From Candidatus Iainarchaeum sp. (GTDB lineage Archaea; Iainarchaeota; Iainarchaeia; JAGGVJ01): a DNA stretch of 14,457 bases. The translations under genes and the position numbers were made by a program. The DNA is taken from the NCBI GenBank assembly GCA_021158055.1, contig JAGGVJ010000002.1, positions 1-14,457 on the forward strand, given 5' to 3'. A model generated the notes under the pieces. It was not told the DNA's origin, did not search any database, and worked only from the letters and a program-made list of their open reading frames with translations. Shown piece by piece: positions 1 to 6,199 of this stretch (the stretch's first letter is position 1; every line of letters begins with the position of its first letter).

Positions 1-418
1 AATCAGCAGACGCGTTGCCATAATACAGATAAATATCAGTCGAACCGTTTGCGGGAATGCTTGGAACCTTCACCCACACCTTCGTGTTTGCAGTGTTGCA
101 ACCTGATTCAACCCAATAACTCAACTCCTGTGTTCCGGAAGTGTCGGCAAACCTCAAATCACCACAATCACTATTCATCGTATCATCTGCAATCAAAGAC
201 AAAGAATCAAACTCAACCAAAACCTGAAAATCAGTGAGTTCAGAACCGGAAGAATCAGTCACAGTGATTGCTTTCCTGTACTCCCAGTCAGCATCCCACC
301 AGGTCCCCGCTGACAAAACAAGGGGAAACAAAAATATTAAGAAAACAGTGACAAGAAACCAATTAAAGAACTTCAAATTAAAACAGCCAGAAACTGTTTT
401 GAAACCAACTACGCTCAT
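1..418 (-). CDS. Secreted DUF2341 surface protein, N-terminal part (runs off the window)
   Basis: Reading the minus strand from the ATG at 416-418 gives 139 open codons to the window edge, so the C-terminus is missing. Residues 17-36 form one long hydrophobic stretch rich in F, L and V, ending near Ser36-Ala37, which looks like a Sec signal peptide. The mature part begins with a WWDADWEYRKAITV segment. It then shows the DUF2341 pattern: a DFQVLVEF strand, a D-C-G-D-L-R-F segment (84-90), LSYWVES (99-105), VWVKVPSIP (114-122) and DIYLYYGN (128-135). DUF2341 is a beta-sandwich domain found in large extracellular proteins, often beside LamG-like or other adhesion domains. The gene is therefore probably a cell-surface or secreted protein; its ligand is unknown. 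A GGTG motif lies 10 nt before the ATG. Confidence 0.82.
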   Translation of the reverse strand, partial: MSVVGFKTVSGCFNLKFFNWFLVTVFLIFLFPLVLSAGTWWDADWEYRKAITVTDSSGSELTDFQVLVEFDSLSLIADDTMNSDCGDLRFADTSGTQELSYWVESGCNTANTKVWVKVPSIPANGSTDIYLYYGNASAD

Positions 419-432
419 TTTTAAAACACACC

Positions 433-483
433 TTGCATTTATTTTTAACTTGCATTTATTTTTAACTTGCACTTATTTTTAAA
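433..483 (-). repeat. Three tandem 17-bp repeats in front of the DUF2341 gene
   Basis: Copies lie at 433-449, 450-466 and 467-483. The first two are identical (ttgcatttatttttaac) and the third differs at two positions. Read on the minus strand, each copy is GTTAAAAATAAATGCAA-like and contains an archaeal TATA-like stretch (TTAAAAATA). The array ends 15 nt from the start codon of the surface-protein gene. It may be a multiplied promoter or regulator-binding element; the repeat is seen directly, the role is inferred. Confidence 0.85.
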
Positions 484-650
484 TACCACTTAAATTTGTG
501 ACAAACTATAGCAACCACATAAAAATAATCATTTAAATTCACAACAATAAAACTATAATAGATAAACAAAATAAAAGGCAGTATTTAATCATTTTTTTTA
601 AAATGCATAAAAACACACTAAACGTTGATTATTCGTTGATTGACTTAATG
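484..650. other. AT-rich divergent intergenic region
   Basis: Together with the flanking elements this is the gene-free stretch between the DUF2341 start (418) and the HMG-CoA synthase start (757). I see no convincing coding sequence here. It holds a short direct repeat, cgttgatt, at 623-630 and 634-641, and several AT-rich tracts that could hold promoters for either side. Nothing resembling a tRNA or other structured RNA is visible. Confidence 0.5.
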
Positions 651-666
651 GGTTTTTGCAAAAACC
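651..666. promoter_or_regulatory. Perfect 16-bp palindrome upstream of the mevalonate operon (candidate operator)
   Basis: The sequence ggtttttgcaaaaacc is its own reverse complement over all 16 bases. It ends 7 nt before the TATA-like box at 674-681. A dimeric regulator bound here would sit at the BRE/upstream-activation position of the HMG-CoA synthase promoter. The symmetry is seen; the operator role is inferred. Confidence 0.5.
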
Positions 667-673
667 GAAAAAG

Positions 674-681
674 TTATTTAA
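674..681 (+). promoter_or_regulatory. TATA-like box for the HMG-CoA synthase operon
   Basis: The motif ttatttaa lies 76 nt upstream of the ATG at 757. Transcription would start near 700-706, giving a leader of about 50 nt. That leader contains partly repeated words: caaatcaaatatc at 685-697 and 728-740, and aacttacaaa at 708-717 and 722-731. The ribosome binding site is GGTGA at 748-752. Confidence 0.45.
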
Positions 682-756
682 TTTCAAATCAAATATCTTC
701 CATACAAAACTTACAAACTAGAACTTACAAATCAAATATCAAAAACCGGTGAAAAC

Positions 757-1803
757 ATGAAAACAGGAATAGTCGGATACGGAACATACATTCCAAAATA
801 CAGGATAAAAACCGAAGAAATCGCAAGCGTGTGGGGAAAAGACGCAGACCGGGTCAAAAAAGGGCTCATGGTAAAAGAAAAATCAGTTCCCGCGCCGGAC
901 GAAGACGCAATCACAATCGGGGTCGAAGCCGCAAGAAACGCGGTTGTTCACTCGGGAATTGACGTTAAAAAAATCGGCGCAATCTACATGGGTTCAGAAA
1001 GCCACCCGTACGCAGTAAAGCCAAGCAGCGCAACAGTCGCGGAAGCAATCGGCACAACACCAAACCTGACCGCAGCCGACTATGAATTTGCGTGCAAGGC
1101 AGGAACCGCGGCAATCCAGACAAGCATGGGGCTTGTCTCGTCAAAAATGGTTGAATACGCAATGGCAATCGGAGCAGACACATCACAAGGACAGCCTGGA
1201 GACGCACTCGAGTTCACGGCTGCAGCGGGAGGGGCGGCATTCATAATCGGGCGCGAAGACCTTGTCGCAGAAATCAACGACACTTTTTCGTTTACCACCG
1301 ACACCCCTGACTTCTGGCGGCGGGAAGGACAGGAATTTCCAAGGCACGGGGCAAGGTTTACAGGAACACCCGCTTACTTCAAGCACATAACCGGCGCCAC
1401 AAGAGGACTGCTTGAAAAAACAGGCGAAAGCATTGAAGAATTTGACCACGTTGTGTTCCACCAGCCAAACGGAAAATTTCCGAACGCCGTAGCAAAAATA
1501 CTCGGGGTGCCAAAAGAAAAACTCACTGCCGGGCTCAAAGTGGTTGACTTTGGAAACACTTATTCCGGGGCAACACCGCTCGGTATTGCAGCAGTGCTTG
1601 ATATCTGCAAAGCAGGAGACAAAATCCTTGCAACATCATTCGGGTCAGGAGCGGGAAGCGATTCTTTTTCAATAACCGCAACAGACAAACTGCTTGAAAA
1701 AAGAAAGACACAAAAAACCACTGTCCAAAAATACATCGACAACAAAAAATACATCAACTACGCAATTTACGCAAAATACAGGAAAAAAATAAAGGCAATT
1801 TAA
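757..1803 (+). CDS. Archaeal hydroxymethylglutaryl-CoA synthase
   Basis: Condenses acetyl-CoA with acetoacetyl-CoA to give HMG-CoA, the second step of the mevalonate pathway that supplies isoprenoids for archaeal membrane lipids. At 348 residues it has the usual archaeal length. Visible landmarks are the [10 protein letters not shown] start, Glu81 in [13 protein letters not shown], the nucleophile Cys113 in [10 protein letters not shown], His235 in [10 protein letters not shown], and GNTYSGATP (266-274). The lysine-rich YID-KKYINYA tail is also typical. GGTGA lies 4 nt before the ATG. The thiolase and DUF35 genes follow. In archaea these three proteins form a complex that channels acetoacetyl-CoA from thiolase to synthase, overcoming the unfavourable thiolase equilibrium. 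Function is assigned with high confidence from the motifs and the gene order. Confidence 0.95.
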   Translation: MKTGIVGYGTYIPKYRIKTEEIASVWGKDADRVKKGLMVKEKSVPAPDEDAITIGVEAARNAVVHSGIDVKKIGAIYMGSESHPYAVKPSSATVAEAIGTTPNLTAADYEFACKAGTAAIQTSMGLVSSKMVEYAMAIGADTSQGQPGDALEFTAAAGGAAFIIGREDLVAEINDTFSFTTDTPDFWRREGQEFPRHGARFTGTPAYFKHITGATRGLLEKTGESIEEFDHVVFHQPNGKFPNAVAKILGVPKEKLTAGLKVVDFGNTYSGATPLGIAAVLDICKAGDKILATSFGSGAGSDSFSITATDKLLEKRKTQKTTVQKYIDNKKYINYAIYAKYRKKIKAI

Positions 1804-1862
1804 CAAAACAAATCAATAAAATGAAACACGGTTAACAAAATAACAAAACAAAAGGCGATTAA

Positions 1863-3026
1863 ATGAAAGAAGTTTACATCATCGGAACAGGAATAACTAA
1901 ATTCGGCGAACTCTGGGACAAAAGCTTTCGCGACCTCGCAGTAGATGCCGGAATACAAGCAATAGCTGACTCAAAAGTTGACGTCAGTGAAATAGACGGG
2001 GTCTTCGGAGGCACCATGAGCTCGGGAAGATTCATAGGACAGGAGCATGCGGCAGCACTAATCGCAGACTACGCGGGAATAACCCCGAAACCGGCAATAA
2101 GATGCGAAGCAGCATGCGCTTCAGGAGGCGTTGCTTTCCGCGCAGGGTACTTTGCTGTCGCGTCAGGCGCAATGGACACAGCAGTAGTCGGAGGCGTTGA
2201 AAAAATGACAGACGTCTTCACAGAACAGGCAGCAGTAACTCTTGGGGGCGCGGGAGACCAGGAATGGGAAGTGTTCAACGGAGCAACTTTCCCTGCACTG
2301 TATGCGCTGATTGCAAGACGGCACATGAAAGAATTCGGCACAACCGAAGAACAGCTTGCTCAAGTCGCAGTCAAAAACCACCTGAACGGCTCAATGAACC
2401 CAATCGCGCAATACCAAATGCCGATAACAATTGAAACCGTAATGAACTCAAGCCCTGTCGCCGACCCGCTAAAACTCTTTGACTGCTCGCCGATAACAGA
2501 CGGCGCAGCAGCAGTGGTGATTGCTTCAAAAGAAGTTGCAAAAGAACACTGTGAAAAACCAATCAAAGTACTGGCATCAGCACAAGCATCAGACACCCTT
2601 GCACTGCACGACAGGAGAAAAATAACAACTCTAGACGCAACACGCTTTGCCGCAAAAGACGCGTTTAAACAGGCAGACACAACCCCCAGCAAAATAGACA
2701 TTGCAGAAGTACACGACTGCTTTACAATAGCTGAAATCTGCGCAATCGAAGACCTTGGCTTTTTTGAAAAAGGAAAAGGAGGAAAAGCAACCGAAGACGG
2801 ACTGACCGCGCTTGAAGGACAATTGGCGGTAAATACTTCCGGAGGGCTGAAAGCATGCGGCCACCCGGTCGGAGCAACAGGAATAAAACAAATAGTTGAA
2901 GCAGTCAAACAACTCAACCAGGAAGCAGGAAAACGCAACAGAAAAAATGTTGATCTGGCATTAACCCACAACGTCGGAGGGACCGGCGCAACAGCAGTGG
3001 TTCATATCCTCGGGAGGGGATACTAA
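1863..3026 (+). CDS. Acetyl-CoA C-acetyltransferase (archaeal thiolase of the mevalonate pathway)
   Basis: Makes acetoacetyl-CoA from two acetyl-CoA, the first step of the mevalonate pathway. The 387-residue protein has the archaeal thiolase pattern: a short [16 protein letters not shown] start, the acylated Cys85 in [10 protein letters not shown], the [10 protein letters not shown] segment, the C-terminal [14 protein letters not shown] motif, and [14 protein letters not shown] near the end. It follows the HMG-CoA synthase after 59 nt. A degenerate site (ggcga) lies 4 nt before the ATG. Its stop overlaps the next start by one base (TAATG), so it is translationally coupled to the DUF35 gene. 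Other members of this thiolase branch resemble SCP-2/nonspecific lipid-transfer thiolases, but the neighbourhood makes the biosynthetic role most likely. Confidence 0.93.
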   Translation: MKEVYIIGTGITKFGELWDKSFRDLAVDAGIQAIADSKVDVSEIDGVFGGTMSSGRFIGQEHAAALIADYAGITPKPAIRCEAACASGGVAFRAGYFAVASGAMDTAVVGGVEKMTDVFTEQAAVTLGGAGDQEWEVFNGATFPALYALIARRHMKEFGTTEEQLAQVAVKNHLNGSMNPIAQYQMPITIETVMNSSPVADPLKLFDCSPITDGAAAVVIASKEVAKEHCEKPIKVLASAQASDTLALHDRRKITTLDATRFAAKDAFKQADTTPSKIDIAEVHDCFTIAEICAIEDLGFFEKGKGGKATEDGLTALEGQLAVNTSGGLKACGHPVGATGIKQIVEAVKQLNQEAGKRNRKNVDLALTHNVGGTGATAVVHILGRGY

Positions 3027-3430
3027 TGGCAAGCAATTCAATTTCATTGATGTGGAGAGGAATACAACAGCGCTACAATTTAATCGGAACAAAATGCAAA
3101 ACCTGCGGCCAGGCATTTTTCCCGCCAAGAAAAAACTGCCCAAAATGCAGGAGAAAAGGACAAATAGAAGAACTGAAATTCTCAGGAAACGGAAAAGTGT
3201 TCAGCCACTCGGTTGTCCACGCACCGCCGGAAGGATTTGAAAACCAGGTTCCGTACATCATCTCGCTTGTGGAACTTGAAGAAGGCCCTCTTGTAACTGC
3301 ACAAATCGTTGACTGCGAGCCAAGTGAAATACAAATAGGAACCAAAGTCAAAAAAGTATTTCGAAGGGTAAGTGAAGGCGGAAAAAGCGGAATAATCAAC
3401 TACGGGTACAAATTCGTGCTTGACAGGTAG
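3026..3430 (+). CDS. DUF35 OB-fold protein with zinc ribbon (thiolase/HMG-CoA synthase scaffold)
   Basis: A 134-residue protein. It begins with a rubredoxin-like zinc ribbon (Cys24, Cys27, Cys38, Cys41 in CKTCGQAFFPPRKNCPKC), followed by an OB-fold of the DUF35 type (GNGKVFSHSVVHAPPEGFENQ, then ELEEGPLVTAQIVDC). In archaea this protein bridges thiolase and HMG-CoA synthase, and its OB-fold region helps form the shared CoA-binding site. Start and stop of the thiolase overlap here as TAATG, and a GGGAGGGG site sits just upstream of the ATG. It is the last gene of the operon; a possible bidirectional terminator follows at 3473-3498. All four zinc ligands are present, so the protein looks intact. 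Confidence 0.93.
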   Translation: MASNSISLMWRGIQQRYNLIGTKCKTCGQAFFPPRKNCPKCRRKGQIEELKFSGNGKVFSHSVVHAPPEGFENQVPYIISLVELEEGPLVTAQIVDCEPSEIQIGTKVKKVFRRVSEGGKSGIINYGYKFVLDR

Positions 3431-3472
3431 ATTATTTGAAATGATTAAAAATAAGTGCGGGGGGCGCAAAAC

Positions 3473-3498
3473 AAAAACTTAAAGGAAAAAAAGTTTTT
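3473..3498. terminator. AT-rich inverted repeat between convergent genes (candidate bidirectional terminator)
   Basis: aaaaactt at 3473-3480 pairs with aagttttt at 3491-3498 around a 10-nt loop. The stem is weak, but T-rich tracts follow on both strands. It lies between the ends of the DUF35 gene (3430) and the TYW1-like gene (3501). Archaeal termination depends mainly on T-runs, so it could serve both transcripts. Confidence 0.4.
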
Positions 3499-3500
3499 CC

Positions 3501-4457
3501 CTAAAACTTTATTTTCATGCCCTTGCTATTGTTTGAAAACAGCACAACCCTGCTTGCGGGAACCTCTGCAACTATTTCCATCCCGCAGTGTTCTGCAACC
3601 TGTTTTGAAAACTCCTGCACTTCAGCGTGCGAAGGCATGTTTTCAATTGAAAGCCTGTGCCTTGAATACCCCACAAACATGTAAGCTTTTATTTCCACAA
3701 AATCGGTCTGGCTTTTCTTTATCAGTTCAGCGTATCCTTTCGGGTCAACCATGTTGATGTTTTTCACGGCGGTTATCCTCAAAACCCGCCTGGTGTCAAG
3801 TGAAGGAAAAAGTTCAAGGGAATCGTTTATCCTTTCCCATGAGTTTTCAATCAATGGAGCATTGATTTTTTTGTGAAGCTCCTTGCTTGGGGCGTCAAGA
3901 GAAAGGTAAAGCTGGGTCGGAAGCGAATCCAGATTCTTCAGTACTTTCGGGTTGTTTGCGTTTGACACAAGAAAAGTAGTCATGTTCCTTTTGTGAAAAG
4001 CACTTATCAGGTCGCTCAGGTAAGGGTACATTGTGGGCTCGCCCGAAAGGCTTATTGCTGCGTGACGCGGGTCTTGCGCTTCCTTTAAAAGTTCCTGGTT
4101 GAACAACTCGGGGGCTCCGAAATAACCGCTTAAAAGAAGCCTTTGTCCCTTGATGCAGTCGTCAATTATTTCATCTGGCTCATCCCAGCATGAATCCTTT
4201 GGGACATCATCTGCAATCTCCCACGGCCTCCAGCAAAAAATACACTGCTGGGTGCAAAAGTTCACTGCCGGCGTCATCTGCAGGCACCTGTGGCAGTTTA
4301 TCCCGTAAAACTTTTCCTTGTAGCAGACCCGCCCTGTCTTTATTTTTTCATGAGTCCAGTGACAGATTTTCACTGCCGAGTGGCCGCCGACCAGGTAATA
4401 GTGCTGCCGCTTGAGAACGCGAACCGCAGTGTCTGACAATAAAGGTTTTTTATTCAT
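3501..4457 (-). CDS. taw1: TYW1-type radical SAM enzyme (4-demethylwyosine synthase, archaeal Taw1)
   Basis: Builds the tricyclic imidazopurine core of wyosine on G37 of tRNA-Phe from N1-methylguanosine and pyruvate. The 318-residue protein carries both cluster motifs of the archaeal enzyme. The radical SAM cluster is Cys68-x3-Cys72-x2-Cys75 (CTQQCIFCWR). A second cluster is formed by Cys32, Cys45 and Cys58, spaced 13 and 13 as in the Methanocaldococcus protein. The glycine-rich SLSGEPTMYPYLSDLI segment and the C-terminal SRHRLS and HAEVQEF segments are also typical. GGTG precedes the ATG by 5 nt. It lies 108 nt downstream of the aldolase gene on the same strand and could share its transcript or use its own promoter (a gatatat stretch lies in the gap). 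Unlike eukaryotic TYW1 it has no flavodoxin domain, as expected for archaea. Confidence 0.93.
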   Translation of the reverse strand: MNKKPLLSDTAVRVLKRQHYYLVGGHSAVKICHWTHEKIKTGRVCYKEKFYGINCHRCLQMTPAVNFCTQQCIFCWRPWEIADDVPKDSCWDEPDEIIDDCIKGQRLLLSGYFGAPELFNQELLKEAQDPRHAAISLSGEPTMYPYLSDLISAFHKRNMTTFLVSNANNPKVLKNLDSLPTQLYLSLDAPSKELHKKINAPLIENSWERINDSLELFPSLDTRRVLRITAVKNINMVDPKGYAELIKKSQTDFVEIKAYMFVGYSRHRLSIENMPSHAEVQEFSKQVAEHCGMEIVAEVPASRVVLFSNNSKGMKIKF

Positions 4458-4565
4458 TTAAACACCAGAAACTAAACTCAAACCAAGATTTTCTGAAAAC
4501 AATATTCTAATGAATATATCACTAATTGTCACTAACAACAGTCTTCAGAGAATAAAAATTTTGTT

Positions 4566-5486
4566 TTATTTTTTTGTGTAAATCTTCAATGCTTCGGCAA
4601 CGGTTTTGTCTTCAAGAGTGATTGCCGAAATTGCATTGCACATCTTGACTGCTTCCTTCAGGCCTTTCTGGTGAATGTTTCTCCCGGTGGCGTTCCCACC
4701 TGCACCGGCGACATGGACCTGGTCGTGAACTGTCTTCAAAAAGGCTTTTGCGCCAACTGACTTTCCACCTGCGCAAATCACTTTTGTCCTGCCTGCCGAA
4801 AGCACCGCCTCTTTTAGATACTCCGGTGACGAGCTTCCTTTTTTCTGGGGGTAACTCACTTTCACAAAATCAGCACCCAGACACGCGGCAACCCCGGTTG
4901 CACCTGCAATCAAGTGCGGGTCTTTTTCGTCTTTAACTGCTCTTCCCCTCGGGTAAATCCAAATCACTGCAATCAAGCCGTTTTCATGGGCTTCGCGGAC
5001 AACCCTTGAGGCCTGTTCAAGCATCATTTCCTCAAATTCGCTTCCAAGGTATATCGTGTAACCGACCCCAAGAATGTTGAGGTCTGAACCTGACTTGAGT
5101 TCCGCCACGTCCCGCACTTCAACAAGCAGATTGCTAAAGGGCTCTGCCTGCTTTGTTTTCACAAGATTTGTTTTTGAATTGAGTTTCACAAGAAACGGCA
5201 CGTTACCGTAATCAGGCCCGTACCTTGAAATCAAGCCGAACTGCGCTGCAAAAACCCCTATGTTTGACCTGGCAGCTATCTGAAACAAATGCTCTGGATC
5301 CGCATCGGCTTTGGAAATGCCATTGCCGAAAAAGTCATCGTTTAAATGCTCTATCTTCTGGTCCCCTGCGAAAAGCATGAGCCTGCCGGTTCCCTTAGTT
5401 ATTTTCATGTAATTTTTAACATACTGATCTTTTTTAGCTTTTGGGACATCTAAAGGCACAAGCACGTCTTTTTTTGTTATTTTCAA
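4566..5486 (-). CDS. Class I fructose-bisphosphate aldolase family protein (archaeal FbaB/DhnA type)
   Basis: A TIM-barrel aldolase that forms a Schiff base with its substrate. From the chosen TTG start at 5484-5486 it is 306 residues. Key sites are GDQKIEHLN (41-49), WIYPRG (176-181, with the acid/base Tyr178), the Schiff-base Lys209 in ADFVKVSYP, and the phosphate-binding loops CAGGKS (238-243) and GAGGNATGRNIHQ (261-273). An upstream frame adds 15 residues, but a GGGGTG site lies 5 nt before the TTG and the TATA box at 5531-5540 fits this start. It most likely works in glycolysis/gluconeogenesis. A related archaeal enzyme, the MJ0400-type ADH synthase of aromatic amino acid synthesis, has the same fold and cannot be excluded. 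It is somewhat longer than the usual 260-280 residues. Confidence 0.85.
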   Translation of the reverse strand: MKITKKDVLVPLDVPKAKKDQYVKNYMKITKGTGRLMLFAGDQKIEHLNDDFFGNGISKADADPEHLFQIAARSNIGVFAAQFGLISRYGPDYGNVPFLVKLNSKTNLVKTKQAEPFSNLLVEVRDVAELKSGSDLNILGVGYTIYLGSEFEEMMLEQASRVVREAHENGLIAVIWIYPRGRAVKDEKDPHLIAGATGVAACLGADFVKVSYPQKKGSSSPEYLKEAVLSAGRTKVICAGGKSVGAKAFLKTVHDQVHVAGAGGNATGRNIHQKGLKEAVKMCNAISAITLEDKTVAEALKIYTKK

Positions 5487-5530
5487 AACAACACCCCTCA
5501 AATTAACAATAAATAATGTAAAAACAACCA

Positions 5531-5540
5531 AGTATAAATA
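5531..5540 (-). promoter_or_regulatory. TATA box of the aldolase gene
   Basis: On the minus strand this reads TATTTATACT, a good archaeal TATA box. Transcription would start near 5510, leaving a leader of about 25 nt with the GGGGTG site at 5492-5497 and the TTG start at 5486. The spacing supports the TTG start over the longer frame. Confidence 0.55.
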
Positions 5541-5605
5541 CGTGAACTACCCCACCTTAACGGTTGACCTATATGCTTTCATTTATCTTACACCCCAACA
5601 CAAAA

Positions 5606-5615
5606 TTATTTAAAT
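5606..5615 (+). promoter_or_regulatory. TATA-like box upstream of the PRC-barrel gene
   Basis: The motif ttatttaaat would direct a start near 5632-5638, exactly where the 24-bp repeats begin. The mRNA would then carry the whole array in its leader of about 150 nt. The aldolase promoter points the other way in the same gap. Confidence 0.45.
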
Positions 5616-5631
5616 TAGTGCATAGTTATGA

Positions 5632-5727
5632 ATAATAGTAACAATTATCAACAGGATAATAGTAACAATTATCAACAGGATAATAGTAACAATTATCAAC
5701 AGGATAATAGTAACAATTATACAACAG
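5632..5727 (+). repeat. Four 24-bp tandem repeats in the leader of the PRC-barrel gene
   Basis: Copies start at 5632, 5656, 5680 and 5704. Each begins ataatagtaacaatta and ends in a caacag word. The first three are identical and the fourth has a 1-nt insertion near its end. Degenerate remnants continue to the PRC-barrel start codon: the word atacaacag recurs at 5719-5727, 5742-5750 and 5761-5769, the last directly before the GGTGA site. Because 24 is a multiple of 3, one frame stays open and would encode an N/Q-rich repeat (NSNNYQQD), but that frame has no ribosome binding site. Confidence 0.9.
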
Positions 5728-5781
5728 AAATATTAATTATTATACAACAGAATAGTAATGATACAACAGATGGTGATAATT

Positions 5782-6039
5782 ATGGTCAAATACACAATAG
5801 CAAGGCAGTTGGCAAGCAAAAGAATCGTTACAAGCAGGGGTGACGAAATCGGGCGCTTAAGCGACATGGTTGTAAACGAAAACACAGGCGACATAGAATC
5901 AATGCTGATTGAGCCAAACAGCGACTCAAAAATAGCAAGAAAAGCAGAGCACGAAAACGGTCTTGTAAAAGTGCCTTACTCCGCAGTCATCGCGGTAAGC
6001 GATGTTGTAATCGTTGACGAAAGAGAAATAACCGAATAA
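5782..6039 (+). CDS. PRC-barrel domain protein
   Basis: An 85-residue protein made almost entirely of one PRC-barrel domain: ARQLASKRIVTSRGDEIGRLSDMVVNENTGDIESMLIEP, then LVKVPYSAVIAVSDVVIVDE. PRC-barrels are small beta-barrels that occur in the photosynthetic reaction centre H subunit, in RimM, and in many short archaeal proteins. In archaea some are linked to cell division (CdpB proteins); most have no known role. I chose the ATG at 5782 because GGTGA lies 5 nt upstream; an in-frame ATG at 5758 lacks such a site. It is preceded by the 24-bp repeat array and followed after 10 nt by a 49-residue membrane protein with its own GGTGA site, so the two are probably cotranscribed. Confidence 0.88.
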   Translation: MVKYTIARQLASKRIVTSRGDEIGRLSDMVVNENTGDIESMLIEPNSDSKIARKAEHENGLVKVPYSAVIAVSDVVIVDEREITE

Positions 6040-6049
6040 AGGTGAAGAA

Positions 6050-6199
6050 ATGAAAGACGAATACTTTGCAGCAATAATCCTTGCGGGAGTCATTTCAGGT
6101 CTTGGAGCCGCAGCATTTCCGACAATCAACACTTTCCTGCAGATATTTCTGCTGACGGTGATTGCACTCGTTGGAATATGGTACACTATGGAAAAATAA
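6050..6199 (+). CDS. Small two-helix membrane protein, unknown function
   Basis: Encodes 49 residues starting MKDEYFAAIILAGVISGLG and ending WYTMEK. Residues 6-23 and about 28-46 are hydrophobic, with a short FPTINT turn between, so it should form a helical hairpin in the membrane. GGTGA lies 4 nt before the ATG, the standard spacing here, and the gene starts 10 nt after the PRC-barrel stop; both argue that it is real. Its last 14 bases overlap the 3' end of the convergent NFACT gene. I do not recognise a family. The context suggests a membrane partner for the PRC-barrel protein, which is inference. Confidence 0.75.
   Translation: MKDEYFAAIILAGVISGLGAAAFPTINTFLQIFLLTVIALVGIWYTMEK

Noticed and set aside
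49-482. Two plus-strand frames (62 and 82 residues)
   Set aside because: The opposite strand encodes a clear DUF2341 protein with a signal peptide; these frames have no domain-like pattern.
2360-2971. Minus-strand frame of 203 residues inside the thiolase gene
   Set aside because: It is antisense to a strongly conserved thiolase and has the Ser/Pro/Phe-rich composition typical of shadow frames.
5487-5531. 15-residue longer start for the aldolase
   Set aside because: No ribosome binding site fits it, while GGGGTG and the TATA box fit the TTG at 5486.
5632-5727. CRISPR-like array
   Set aside because: Copies are directly adjacent with no spacers, and the unit is a simple AT-rich tandem repeat.
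5628-5843. Plus-strand frame encoding an N/Q-rich repeat protein (71 residues)
   Set aside because: It is open only because 24 bp is a multiple of three; it has no ribosome binding site and runs out of frame into the PRC-barrel gene. A leaderless start at 5628 is not excluded but not supported.
6186-6188. NFACT gene as a frameshifted pseudogene
   Set aside because: No frame on the minus strand after the stop resembles NFACT-R; instead the region is occupied by a PRC-barrel gene and a small gene with good start signals.
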